From positions 744,001 through 808,000 of the forward strand of contig NZ_CP064689.1 of assembly GCF_023100945.1 (NCBI RefSeq): a stretch of 64,000 nt of DNA, written 5' to 3'. Positions 34,652 to 43,016 of this stretch are shown one piece after another; the first letter of the stretch is position 1, and each line of letters begins with the position of its first letter. The stretch is from Bradyrhizobium sp. 200 (GTDB taxonomy: Bacteria > Pseudomonadota > Alphaproteobacteria > Rhizobiales > Xanthobacteraceae). A program made the position numbers and the translations under genes. The notes under the pieces are model-generated. The model worked only from the letters and a program-made list of their open reading frames with translations. It had not been told where the DNA came from and did not search any database.

Positions 34652-35261
34652 GCAACATTCCCTTTCTCAAACGAAAGCATTCCTCGCAACGCTACTTGCA
34701 TCACGAGAGCTCACGCTCTGTGTTCGATCAGATTTTGGATGAGCCTTGATCTAGCCCCGACCCGATACGACTTTGTGCTGAGAGAAGCGGGAATGTCGGT
34801 TCGGTTTGTGACTCTCGCTCAAACTTTTTTTGAGATTGTCAACACAAACGAAGGTATATCGGGGAGTGACTGTGCATAACAGGGATATCGCAAGGGGTGG
34901 GAAGTTCCTTCCTCAGCGTAAGCATTGCAAAGGAGCCCGGCGCTAGCTGCGTTGGGAAGCGCTACGTTCGAGCAAGAACGGACATCACGCAACGTGCCGG
35001 CAATGGTAGCTAGTGGATGCCTCATGCCGCCTGCCCTTCTGCTTCACTTCAACAGCCCTCACCGTGACGATGCGGCCATGCTCCTTCAGTGCAGCGTCAC
35101 GAAGCCAGCCTTGTGCAGCGCCTCGATAGTCGGATTGTTGCTGAGATGGACGTCGTAGCCCTCGGGCGTGGGGGGTCGAGCTGACATCAGTCGGCCAGCC
35201 CCTTAATGAGTACACGGCCTAATCTAATTTGGACCTGCCGGAAGCCGGCACGTCCGATTGT
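34652..35261. other. Intergenic region between phasin and hydrolase genes
   Basis: About 610 bp with lower GC than its surroundings. On the - strand a 33-codon frame (35,187-35,086; MSARPPTPEGYDVHLSNNPT then IEALHKAGFV) reads like real protein and continues in another frame, suggesting a decayed small gene. No other gene is seen. Confidence 0.4.
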
Positions 35262-35281
35262 CTTTATCCTGAAGGATAAAG
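35262..35281. promoter_or_regulatory. Palindrome at the ribosome site of the alpha/beta hydrolase gene
   Basis: A perfect inverted repeat CTTTATCCT / AGGATAAAG with a 2-bp centre ends 10 bp before the ATG at 35,292 and includes part of the ribosome site. It may be a repressor operator or an RNA hairpin that limits translation. Confidence 0.5.
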
Positions 35282-35291
35282 GGAGAAGCTG

Positions 35292-36095
35292 ATGCAAGTG
35301 ACAGATGACGAACTGGTGAACTTCGAGGCGAACGGCGCGGCGCCGCTTCCGGCCTCCGGTAGAGAAGGCTTCGTAGAGAACGACGGCGCGCGTATCTGGT
35401 ATGCCGCCTATGGTTCCGGCCCCGCCGTCATCCTGCTCCACGGCGGGCTCGGCAACGCCGGGAACTGGGGCCACCAGATTCCGGCCTTTGTCCAGGCAGG
35501 CCGGACAGTCGTCGCCATCGATAGTCGTGGGCACGGCCGCAGCACGCGCGACTCCCAGCCTTTCAGCTATAGACGGATGGCAAGGGATGTGCTGGCCGTG
35601 ATGGATCACCTGGGCTTTGAAAGGGCGGCACTTGTCGGCTGGAGCGATGGCGCCTGCACAGCGCTCATCCTTGCCGACAGGTATCCAGAGCGCGTCTCCG
35701 GCGTCTTCTTCTTCGCCTGCAATATGGACTCGAGTGGCACCCACGAGTTCAAACCGACGCCGGTGACCGATCGGTGCTTCCACCGCCACAAGAGGGACTA
35801 TGAGGCGCTATCTACGACACCCGCCGAGTTCGAGACATTCGTCTCTGACGTGACGCGCATGATGCAGAGCGAGCCGAACTACAGCGCCAACCAGCTTGGG
35901 GGCATCAAGGTGCCCGTCGCTGTCGTCCTCGGTGAGAACGACGAATTCATCCGGGCGGAGCATGCCGATTACCTGGCGCGCAGCATTCCCCGCGCCGAAC
36001 TGATCGTGCTTCCCGGCGTCAGCCATTTCGCGCCGCTACAGCGCCCGGAGCTCTTCAATCGCGAAGTACTCTGGTTTCTTGGTCGGATCGCATGA
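35292..36095 (+). CDS. Alpha/beta hydrolase
   Basis: A 267-residue cytosolic hydrolase with the oxyanion motif LLHGGLGNAG (about 49-58), nucleophile elbow GWSDG (Ser118), an acid after beta-7 (LGENDEF) and the catalytic His in GVSHFAPL (about 247). Length is typical of esterases/haloperoxidase-like enzymes. Substrate unknown. It stands alone behind the palindrome at 35,262. Confidence 0.88.
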   Translation: MQVTDDELVNFEANGAAPLPASGREGFVENDGARIWYAAYGSGPAVILLHGGLGNAGNWGHQIPAFVQAGRTVVAIDSRGHGRSTRDSQPFSYRRMARDVLAVMDHLGFERAALVGWSDGACTALILADRYPERVSGVFFFACNMDSSGTHEFKPTPVTDRCFHRHKRDYEALSTTPAEFETFVSDVTRMMQSEPNYSANQLGGIKVPVAVVLGENDEFIRAEHADYLARSIPRAELIVLPGVSHFAPLQRPELFNREVLWFLGRIA

Positions 36096-36103
36096 GCCCT
36101 AAA

Positions 36104-36212
36104 GGCCTACCTTTGAGGCATGTCGACGGACCACCAGAATGTCCGTTTACTGGGTGCCGGGGTAGATCGGAAATTGGTAGTGCGCGGCCGAAATGACGCG
36201 CATGACCCATAA
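36104..36212 (+). repeat. Dispersed 105-bp repeat, copy d
   Basis: Starts GGCCTACCTTTGAGGCATG, then AGAATGTCCGTTTACTGGG, GGGGTAGATCGGAAATTGG and GAAATGACGCGCATGACCC. It begins 8 bp behind the hydrolase stop codon. Confidence 0.7.
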
Positions 36213-36306
36213 CGGAAGTCGCAGCGCTCGCAATATGTGAGGCTGCCGCTCGCCCGTTGCGTTGACGAGAACTGTGCGACGGCGCTGTTAAGCGCAGCCG
36301 GTATCG

Positions 36307-37394
36307 TCAGTTCCGGCGTGCCCAGTCGAGGAAGAGTTGCACCTCCTGGAAAAGCTGCATTCGATTCTTCTCCAGCATAACGAAATGGGTTCCCTCGCCG
36401 ATCTCGACGAGCCGCTTGTTCGGGCCACTCGGAAGCTTGTGGAAGAGCGCTTGCGCACCCTGGCTGGGTGTCACTTGATCCCATTCGGCGACGACCACCA
36501 GCGTCGGATTCTTGATCCTCCCCGGATCGTAGTATGGCTTGCCCGCGTCCCAGTAAGTGCGATTGTCCTGGAACACGCCCGCTGGGCTGCGGAGCACTGG
36601 CGGCTCTTGCTTTGAACCAACCGGAACGCTCGCCAGAGCGGCCGCCGACCATGCTTCGAACCAGTTCGCCGGCATCAAATCGTTCTTGCGATCGTCGGGT
36701 GCGCCGGCCTGCAAGCGCTGCCGCGCGGTCGCCATTGGTGCCGCAACATAAGCTCCCAACGGCGGAGGTGCAGTTTGCGGCGGCGGTGAGGTGCTCAGCC
36801 ACGTTGGCGCATAGAGCACGAGCCGGTCGACCTTGTCATTGTGGTCGGCCGCGTAAGCGCCCATGATTACGGTCCCCCACGACCAGCCCATGAGACTGAG
36901 TTTCGACACACCTCGCCGCTGAAGGATGAAGTCGACTGCGGAACCGACATCCTTCACAGCCACATCAGTCGTAACGACAGGAGGATTGCTGGCGGGTGGC
37001 TGATCCATTTCCGGCGGACGCGTTGATCGGCCGTAGCCGCGCACATCGATCAAATACACATCCCAACCATGTTGGGCGATGTAGTCCATCCAGGACAGTC
37101 CCTCGAGCGGAAGATCAAAGGTCGCCTCCGACGGTTGGGACGCACCATGCACGAACAGCAGCGCTCCGAGGTAAACTGCTTCAAATCCTCCGTTCGTTTG
37201 TTTCTGATGTACAGCTTTATTCCAGGATCGGCGGCGTCGATCATGAACTGCTCGGTCACTAGCTTTTTCGCTGGATCGGCCGCAATGGCGGTCTTGGGGG
37301 CAGCGGTCTCGGCCTTTGCGAGTTGCGGGGCTAGCACGGCACCGCCAAGGGCGAAGGTGCTGGTGCAGAGCGCCTGACGTCTCGTGATGAGCAT
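36307..37394 (-). pseudogene. Tat-exported alpha/beta hydrolase broken by a frameshift
   Basis: The gene begins at ATG 37,394 (GGGAGGA ribosome site) with a twin-arginine leader (MLITRRQALCTSTFALGGAV) and about 78 in-frame residues to QFTSERCC. The rest of the enzyme continues in another frame from about 37,170 (LLFVHGASQP oxyanion loop; GRSTRP; LMGWSWG nucleophile; LVVVAEWDQ acid; EGTHFVML His) to the stop at 36,307. Loss of one base near 37,170 explains the break. All catalytic motifs remain, so the mutation is recent or is a sequence error. Confidence 0.8.
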
Positions 37395-37841
37395 GATCTT
37401 CCTCCCTGCTTTGTGGACCGGCTGCCGGTCCGGCGTCAGCCGGAGGTCGCGCCAGGCAACCCCGGCGAGCCCGCACTTTACGCGTTCAGGCTGCCAGCAG
37501 CGAGAAAGATCGCGGCACCGCGGCATTGTGTCCGGTCTTGGGGAGTACATTTGCAACGAACGTCGTGCGCCAATCAAAATGCTTGGCATCCGTCGGCTCC
37601 GTTCCCCGGTGGGGACGCTGGCATCTCGCTCGAGCGCAGCTCTCGACTTCGACGAAGAGAAACTCGAGTTGAACGACTACTATTGGCACCTTTGAGACAT
37701 GCCGACCGCTATTAAGAAGGTCTGCTTATTGGGGCCGAGCGGAAGTCATCGATCTGCGGTCAGCACGACGCGATTGACCCAACTCGGACATGAATCTCGG
37801 CACAAACGAAAGCGGTTGTGGTCTTGCAACTGCAAAGACTG
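37395..37841. other. Intergenic region with dispersed repeat
   Basis: About 450 bp upstream of the broken hydrolase gene. It contains the promoter side of that gene and repeat copy e (37,685-37,792); no gene is seen. Confidence 0.5.
37685..37792 (+). repeat. Dispersed 105-bp repeat, copy e
   Basis: Starts GGCACCTTTGAGACATGCCG, then GGTCTGCTTATTGGGG, GAGCGGAAGTCATCG and GACGCGATTGACCCAA, ending near CGGACATG. Confidence 0.75.
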
Positions 37842-38099
37842 TCATCGGCTATCGCGCCACGCTATTAGGTACAAGGGAGACCTGCGCACCTCTTCAGCAG
37901 TCCTCGATAGGCCAATGTCGGCGAGCAGATGGTCATCAAATTTTTCGAGAAGTTGCCTGCGCTGGTACCGTCGTTCCCAACCCAGTGCTATTCCGGCCAG
38001 CCACGCAGGCGGGATTTTCCAAGACCTTCTCAGGCTCGGAAACGGTGAAGGTGCTTCGAGATTGTTGGTTGAATTTAAGGTAGTGCTGCCGCAAGACAT
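37842..38099 (-). CDS. DUF1127 small protein, copy 2
   Basis: An 85-residue protein nearly matching copy 1 at 9,483-9,734 (WLAGIALGWERRYQRRQLLE; LLADIGLSRTAEEV; AWRDSR). The leader of about 100 bp, including the GGAGGTG ribosome site, is almost identical to that of copy 1. It stands alone, with no LamG gene behind it, unlike copy 1. Confidence 0.82.
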   Translation of the reverse strand: MSCGSTTLNSTNNLEAPSPFPSLRRSWKIPPAWLAGIALGWERRYQRRQLLEKFDDHLLADIGLSRTAEEVRRSPLYLIAWRDSR

Positions 38100-38200
38100 G
38101 TTTCACCTCCGTAATGGAGCGAAACAACGCTTGGCTGCGGGAGCTCATCGGGCGGTTGTCAATGGCCCGAGTGCTTTCTGTATCATACCCATGCCCTTTG
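38100..38200 (-). repeat. Leader of DUF1127 copy 2, duplicate of 9,735-9,835
   Basis: The block upstream of this DUF1127 start differs at only a few bases from the one upstream of copy 1, then diverges abruptly. It marks the boundary of a segmental duplication. Confidence 0.7.
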
Positions 38201-38260
38201 GCAACGGTCAGCCTTTAGCCCATAAGCAATGCGGCGAGCGCCGCGCCATGTTACCTACTG

Positions 38261-38340
38261 GGCACGTTTAAGACATGCAGAGACGCACCAGACGTCCGCT
38301 TAAAGGAATTGGCGGACGATCAAATCGACGCAAAGAATTC
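38261..38340 (+). repeat. Dispersed 105-bp repeat, copy f
   Basis: A diverged copy: GGGCACGTTTAAGACATGCAG, GACGTCCGCTTAAAGG and GCGGACGATCAAATCGACGC. The last motif also occurs alone at about 30,975-31,000. Confidence 0.55.
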
Positions 38341-38357
38341 GAAGCGCAGGTCTCCTC

Positions 38358-38594
38358 TCACTTACCATGCGGAACGGCAGTCTTCGGGCCACCGCGATAA
38401 GCGTGGGATTTTTTGGCTTTGACTCCCCGCGCGTACACATCGACCTCCTGCGCGTAAATATCGCCTCCGCTGCTGATTTGCGGCGTCCTAAGTGCAGCAG
38501 ACCCTTTAGGGCCGCCCTGGTACTGCTGAGCCATGGTGGACACGGTCAGGAGTGGCGTGATGAGTGCGACGGCAAGGATGTATTTGATAGTCAT
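38358..38594 (-). CDS. Small secreted protein (78 aa)
   Basis: A 78-residue protein with a signal peptide (YILAVALITPLLTVSTMAQ) and a Gly/Tyr-rich mature part (QYQGGPKGSA; AYRGGPKTAVPHGK) that repeats a 'YxGGPK' element. A GGAGAAA ribosome site precedes the ATG. No known function. Confidence 0.65.
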   Translation of the reverse strand: MTIKYILAVALITPLLTVSTMAQQYQGGPKGSAALRTPQISSGGDIYAQEVDVYARGVKAKKSHAYRGGPKTAVPHGK

Positions 38595-38847
38595 GGTTTT
38601 TCTCCGGCAATTTACTCGAAAGTTCCACTGGCAGGTTACGCGCTTGGTGCATTGATCTTCATCAAACAGGCGTGAGAATGCCTATTTTTTAGACTTCGGC
38701 GGGATCCTGCTGCACAGGCGAGAGCCGTGGAGCCGCATGGTCCTCGAAAGGAAACCGCCTTCAGATCAGCTCCTTAGCTGACCGCCTCGGCTGGTGGCAC
38801 GCGATTTGCGACGCGTGGCGCAGGATTGGTCCGACAATGCCGGGGAA

Positions 38848-39381
38848 ATGGACATGCTAGCGCGCCTCATTGCTGCTGCTGTATGGACGGCGCTAACCGT
38901 TACATCAGCTTCCGCTACCCTGATTATCAGCGCCGACATCGGCGGTAAGATGCAGGATTACACGACGCGCTTCCGACAGGTGCGCGACTCAGGCGAGCCC
39001 GTCGTCATTGCTGGCAAATGCGTTTCGGCCTGCACAATGGTGCTCGGATTGGTACCGAGCGATCGAATCTGCGCCACCCAAAATGCGGTGCTTGGTTTCC
39101 ATGCCGCATGGATGTTCGATAACTCCGGCAAACGTGTCGTCAGCGCATCGGGGACGGAAGATCTAATGAAGACCTATCCAGCTCCTGTGCGCGCCTGGAT
39201 CGAACGGCACGGCGGATTGACACCAAAAATGATGTACCTGCGAGGTCGTGATCTCGCCGCCATTGTCGCGCCCTGCCATAGCTCACGCGTGGCATCTGTT
39301 TCACGCGCGAAGCGCTTCGGCGGCGTTCATCAAGTTGGCGATACAAATACGCCTCGCGCCAGTTCTGACGCGCGACGCTGA
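38848..39381 (+). CDS. Exported ClpP/crotonase-like conserved protein
   Basis: About 177 residues with a signal peptide (LIAAAVWTALTVTSASATL) and a ClpP-like core: IISADIGG strand, VVIAGKCVSACTMVLGL with the Ser-Ala-Cys turn, and LGFHAAW with a His. This pattern is shared by small periplasmic proteins of rhizobia. The last 30 or so residues after RDLAAIVAPC look unlike the family and may arise from a frameshift near the 3' end. Confidence 0.6.
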   Translation: MDMLARLIAAAVWTALTVTSASATLIISADIGGKMQDYTTRFRQVRDSGEPVVIAGKCVSACTMVLGLVPSDRICATQNAVLGFHAAWMFDNSGKRVVSASGTEDLMKTYPAPVRAWIERHGGLTPKMMYLRGRDLAAIVAPCHSSRVASVSRAKRFGGVHQVGDTNTPRASSDARR

Positions 39382-39510
39382 GTAACCGTCGCAGTACCGA
39401 GCCCAGATTACGCCATCGCACTGGCTTGCTCATTCGTCCTTGCGGCCTCAGCGAGGGACCTGAGCGATAAGCGCGGATGTCACGCGGGCATCGGGTTCAT
39501 GTCCGGCTAT

Positions 39511-39585
39511 GGCACTTTTGAGACATGCCCGCCTGTCATGAGAATGTCCGTTCACCGGGATAGACCGGAAGTCGGCAGTTCGCAG
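39511..39585 (+). repeat. Dispersed 105-bp repeat, copy g
   Basis: GGCACTTTTGAGACATGCCC, AGAATGTCCGTTCACCGGG and TAGACCGGAAGTCGG are recognisable; the 3' end is missing where the integrase remnant begins. Confidence 0.65.
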
Positions 39586-39644
39586 CCAATCCTGCAACGC
39601 ATGATCTTGGTAGTTGATGCGCCCAGCGTGCAAATACTTGCACG

Positions 39645-39783
39645 GCTTATTTGCTTGCTGCTGGTTCGGTAAATGGTCCTCGAGAAGCTTGTGTCGCGTG
39701 ATTTGGCCCGCGTTCACGCCGGCGATGGCATAGTTCATCAGGAGTTTGGCGTCGATTTCTGAAACTCCCTTGCTTTGAACCTA
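39645..39783 (-). pseudogene. C-terminal remnant of a second tyrosine recombinase
   Basis: The - strand reads GVSEIDAKLLMNYAIAGVNA then GQITRHKLLEDHLPNQQQ, matching the intact integrase next door (GVSEFDAKLLMNHAIPGVNA; GYITRHKLLEDHLRGQQQ) with about one change in five. The catalytic Tyr of GYIT is replaced by Gln (GQIT). Everything upstream is gone. Confidence 0.75.
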
Positions 39784-39824
39784 TTTCCGATTGCCTGGCT
39801 TGGAGCTCGCTCAGACCGCTAACT

Positions 39825-41189
39825 TCAGGCGGCCTTGCGGCCGAATGCCCTATCAGTCATCACGCGCGTGTTGGCTTTGATCTTAAGAGCTCGGCGTGAG
39901 GCTCTGTGACCAAGCCAATTACGAACTGCGGTCTGTCGGACAAGCGTTTCTCCCAGAGCCGCAAATACAGCCCCACTGATTGCTTGCTGTTGGCCGCGCA
40001 GATGATCTTCGAGGAGTTTGTGCCGGGTGATGTAGCCAGCATTCACGCCGGGAATAGCATGGTTCATCAGCAGCTTTGCATCGAACTCCGACACGCCGGC
40101 CGCGGTCGCAATAGTTCGGAAGCTCTGGCGAAGATCGTTGCCCCACTTCGAGAGCGTGCCTCGATCCTCCTTTTGCTCGACGAGGTGCCCTGATGCGCTG
40201 TCGGCAGGGAATATCCATTCTGCAGCCTGCGACGGGTACATCTGCCGCCCGAAACGCATGGCCCGAACCAGGCACAGGACCATTTCGCGTGAGAGCGGGA
40301 TATCGAAAGCCCGCTTGGCGCCACCTTTGGGCTTGGGGATATGCACCATGCGCCGTCCAAAATTGACGTGGCTGGGTTGGATCTCCTGCAGAGCGGTAGG
40401 CCGACACCCGGAGAGCAACGTGAACAGGTGGAACTCACGACGAATCGGATTGTCGAGAGCCGCCAATTCGGCAAACCATCCTTTCAGGTCGCCTGCCCCC
40501 ATCCCCGTGTCGCGGCGCTGCTCCCCGTTCCAATCAATCGCATTGACGGGATTGTCGGCGGGCAATGACTTGTTGGATTTGCGAGCGTGATTGTAGATGG
40601 CGCGCAAGGTGCGCATGCTGCCGTTCGCGATGTAGGGGCCGTTCTCCTTCGTAATGTCGTCGTGCTTCGTCACCACCTTGGCTGGATCCAGACCAAGTTC
40701 TTGCAGCGGCGAGTCGAGCCATTCCGCGAAGATGCGCTCAACATGGTCCCGATAGCTTTCAATGGTACGCTCGCTCCGGCCCTTCCGGATCATGTGGGCG
40801 TCCCGGTATCGCTCCCAGGCCTGCCGGAGGGTGATCCCTCCCGACGGGGCGGTAGCATCTCCATCAGCGGTTGCTTGCTCTCCCGTTGCCGAGCTGAGCT
40901 TGTTGGCTTTCGGATGCTGTCCTCTGCTGATTTGAGCCAAATAGTCCTTGGCGGTAGCGCGTGCCGTGCGCGTCGATATTTCGTTGGCGTCGCCTATCGC
41001 CACCCGGATCGACGAAGCGCGCTTGCCTCCCTGCCGCAGGTCGCCTTGGACCGTAAACGTCCTTTTCCGCTTTCCGACGACAACGAAGAAGCCCTTCAAC
41101 TCGGTATCTCTGGCCAGATACCAGCCGTCTTTCGGAGCGGGCAGTCGAGTGATTGCCTTGTCAGTGAGCAGAATCCGGACATCAGCCAT
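39825..41189 (-). CDS. Tyrosine recombinase / site-specific integrase
   Basis: A 454-residue integrase: N-terminal arm-type domain (TDKAITRLPAPKDGWYLARD), SAM-like core-binding domain (about 125-215) and catalytic domain with Arg in LFTLLSGCRPTALQEI, the second box NDLRQSFRTIA (His replaced by Asn), LLMNHA and the nucleophile Tyr in GYITRHK. It lies 177 bp from a tRNA-Arg 3' fragment and faces away from it. It would catalyse insertion and excision of the island at that tRNA. Confidence 0.9.
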   Translation of the reverse strand: MADVRILLTDKAITRLPAPKDGWYLARDTELKGFFVVVGKRKRTFTVQGDLRQGGKRASSIRVAIGDANEISTRTARATAKDYLAQISRGQHPKANKLSSATGEQATADGDATAPSGGITLRQAWERYRDAHMIRKGRSERTIESYRDHVERIFAEWLDSPLQELGLDPAKVVTKHDDITKENGPYIANGSMRTLRAIYNHARKSNKSLPADNPVNAIDWNGEQRRDTGMGAGDLKGWFAELAALDNPIRREFHLFTLLSGCRPTALQEIQPSHVNFGRRMVHIPKPKGGAKRAFDIPLSREMVLCLVRAMRFGRQMYPSQAAEWIFPADSASGHLVEQKEDRGTLSKWGNDLRQSFRTIATAAGVSEFDAKLLMNHAIPGVNAGYITRHKLLEDHLRGQQQAISGAVFAALGETLVRQTAVRNWLGHRASRRALKIKANTRVMTDRAFGRKAA

Positions 41190-41365
41190 GGGGTGATCCA
41201 GGGGCTAAAACGGTTTTCAAACGGTTTTGGCGAAGCGGGGGGTTCGGAGGTTTGGGCGCGACGGAGTGCGAAGATATGCGAGAAAGGCCCTAAAATAAAG
41301 GGTTACTTGCACTATCGTCGTACTGCGGCGTACACTTGAAAAGTGCAGCGAAGGGATATTTTCGA

Positions 41366-41411
41366 ACTACGAATCTGGGGGTCAGGAGTTCGAATCTCTT
41401 CGGGCGCGCCA
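41366..41411 (+). other. Partial tRNA-Arg(ACG) 3' end, probable attachment site
   Basis: The sequence begins with the anticodon loop CTACGAA (anticodon ACG), continues through the variable region and a complete T-arm (AGGAG / TTCGAAT / CTCTT), and ends with the acceptor strand CGGGCGC, G73 and encoded CCA. No D-arm or 5' acceptor strand precedes it, so it is only the 3' part of a tRNA. Such fragments are left where an integrase inserted an element into a tRNA gene. Confidence 0.85.
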
Positions 41412-41538
41412 CTTCGGCAATAGCTGCGAACGCCAGGAACCGTCGATTGAACGCCTGCAGCGGCGATAGTGTCCGCAGGCGCTCGATTCTGCGGCGCCAA
41501 AAGGGAGCGCATTCTGCTGCGGTGCAGAGGCTTCGATC

Positions 41539-42090
41539 ATGAAGAAGCAGGTCCTGTTCATTCAAGGCGGAGGCGCAGGGACTCATGACGAATGGGACAA
41601 CAAGCTCGTCGACAGCTTGAGGCGAGAGCTTGGGCCCGGCTACGACATCCGTTACCCGCGCATGCCAAACGAGGCTGATCCCAGCTACACCATGTGGAAG
41701 GCTGCGCTCGCGGAAGAGGTCGCGGGCCTGGACGATGGCGCGATATTGATAGGCCATTCGCTTGGCGGAACGATTCTGATCAACGCACTCGCAGAGGCGC
41801 CGCCGAAGCACAAGCTCGCTGGCGTATTTCTCATCGCAGCGCCCTTTGTTGGCGCTGGCGGCTGGCCGAGTGACGACATCGGGCCAACGGCCGACCTCGG
41901 CGCGCGACTGTCTCCAAAGACGCCGATCTATCTATATCACGGCAGCAAGGACGACATCGCGCCGTTTGGGCATGTCGATCTTTATGAGGGAGCGATACCC
42001 GGCGCGATCGTTCGTCGGCTCCCCGGCCGCGATCACCAGCTCAACGACGACCTGGCGGAGGTTGCCTCTGGTATCCGCGCTTTGACATGA
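41539..42090 (+). CDS. Small serine hydrolase (RBBP9/YdeN-like)
   Basis: A 183-residue single-domain hydrolase: start strand KKQVLFIQGGGAGTHDEWD, nucleophile elbow GHSLGG, acid in HGSKDDIAP and His in GRDHQLND. Length and motifs fit the small alpha/beta hydrolases of the RBBP9/YdeN group. It is the first gene to the right of the tRNA fragment. Confidence 0.85.
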   Translation: MKKQVLFIQGGGAGTHDEWDNKLVDSLRRELGPGYDIRYPRMPNEADPSYTMWKAALAEEVAGLDDGAILIGHSLGGTILINALAEAPPKHKLAGVFLIAAPFVGAGGWPSDDIGPTADLGARLSPKTPIYLYHGSKDDIAPFGHVDLYEGAIPGAIVRRLPGRDHQLNDDLAEVASGIRALT

Positions 42091-43016
42091 GGCGGGCTTG
42101 CCCGCTGCTGGCAGCTGCAGCGCGTGACCGTCCCGGATCGTGTTTTTGGCGCTATCATCATAGCGCTACGGCGAACGAGTAGTGCCCGTCTTCATCGGCC
42201 GTGGCGCGCCATTCGGCTACACGGAGGCCTCGCTGGCGTTTGCGGCTTGGGGCAGGATTCTCGCAGCCAGGCCGCGTCGCTTTGGCTGCCAACCAAAAAT
42301 ATCGAAAACAACCCCCTGCAAAGTAGCAAACGGTCGCCAGTGTGGGCCAGCACTTGATACGTCCGGCAAATCAACGGCACGCCTTCATCATCACACAAAT
42401 CCATCAAGCGCCGTGGGCCTGCAATGGCGCGCTTCTGAAGTTGCAATGACTCGCCGTAGCGAGTGATGGCCTGCGTGTTGCCGAGCCGCCGCGCTTCCGA
42501 CGCGCATGCCGGGGGCACCCGGCTCGACCAGCGGAGATGCCGCGCGACCGGCAGCCAAGCGATCGTGGCTTGGACCGACCGAACTGGTCCTCAGTACGAC
42601 AAATTACGCCGGCTGGCGCTCGGAGCATTGATGTTCTGCACGAGGTGCCAGCCTGGCCGCTTTCCGCGCCAGCCATGCACCATCTCCAAAACCAATGTGC
42701 AAACAAGCGCTTGCATTCCCGACCAGGTCGAGCGGGCGGCGCCCGTTTATATCTTGCCGTCCAAATCGTACGCACGCACGGTAGCCATCTGCCGCATCCC
42801 ACTCCTGGCCAATCGTTGCAGGGTCGTTCGCTAATTGCCGAATTCGCATAGTCGCGCGACGTGCACCCTGTCAGACTTCCATTCGGGTGGAGGGCTTCTG
42901 CTCAACGCGCCAGTCAGTTGTAGATCTGCATTTGGGGCCGTCGCGCGAGGGCTGATGGTTAGCTAGGGGATCCTATGCGGCGAGCGTATGCCGCGCTTTG
43001 ATGGAGGTCAGCCAAA
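42091..43016. other. Long intergenic region with hairpin repeat copy 1
   Basis: 926 bp between the hydrolase and the arylsulfatase. It contains hairpin repeat copy 1 (42,157-42,213). An 81-codon - frame (42,849-42,604; MRIRQLANDPATIGQEWDAA ...) has plausible protein composition but no recognisable family. Nothing else is seen. Confidence 0.45.
42157..42213 (+). repeat. 57-bp hairpin repeat, copy 1
   Basis: ATCATAGCG start, left arm GCGCTACGGC, loop GAACGAGTAGTGCCCGTCTT and onward, right arm GCCGTGGCGC. Same orientation as copies 2 and 3. Confidence 0.75.

Noticed and set aside
36307..37476. An intact 389-residue hydrolase in a single frame
   Set aside because: The first 100 residues of that frame are Arg/His-rich nonsense, while the other frame encodes a perfect Tat leader and N-terminus; a frameshift explains the data better.
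41366..41411. A functional tRNA gene
   Set aside because: Only the anticodon loop to CCA is present; the bases before it do not pair with the 3' anticodon stem or acceptor strand, so it cannot fold as a complete tRNA.
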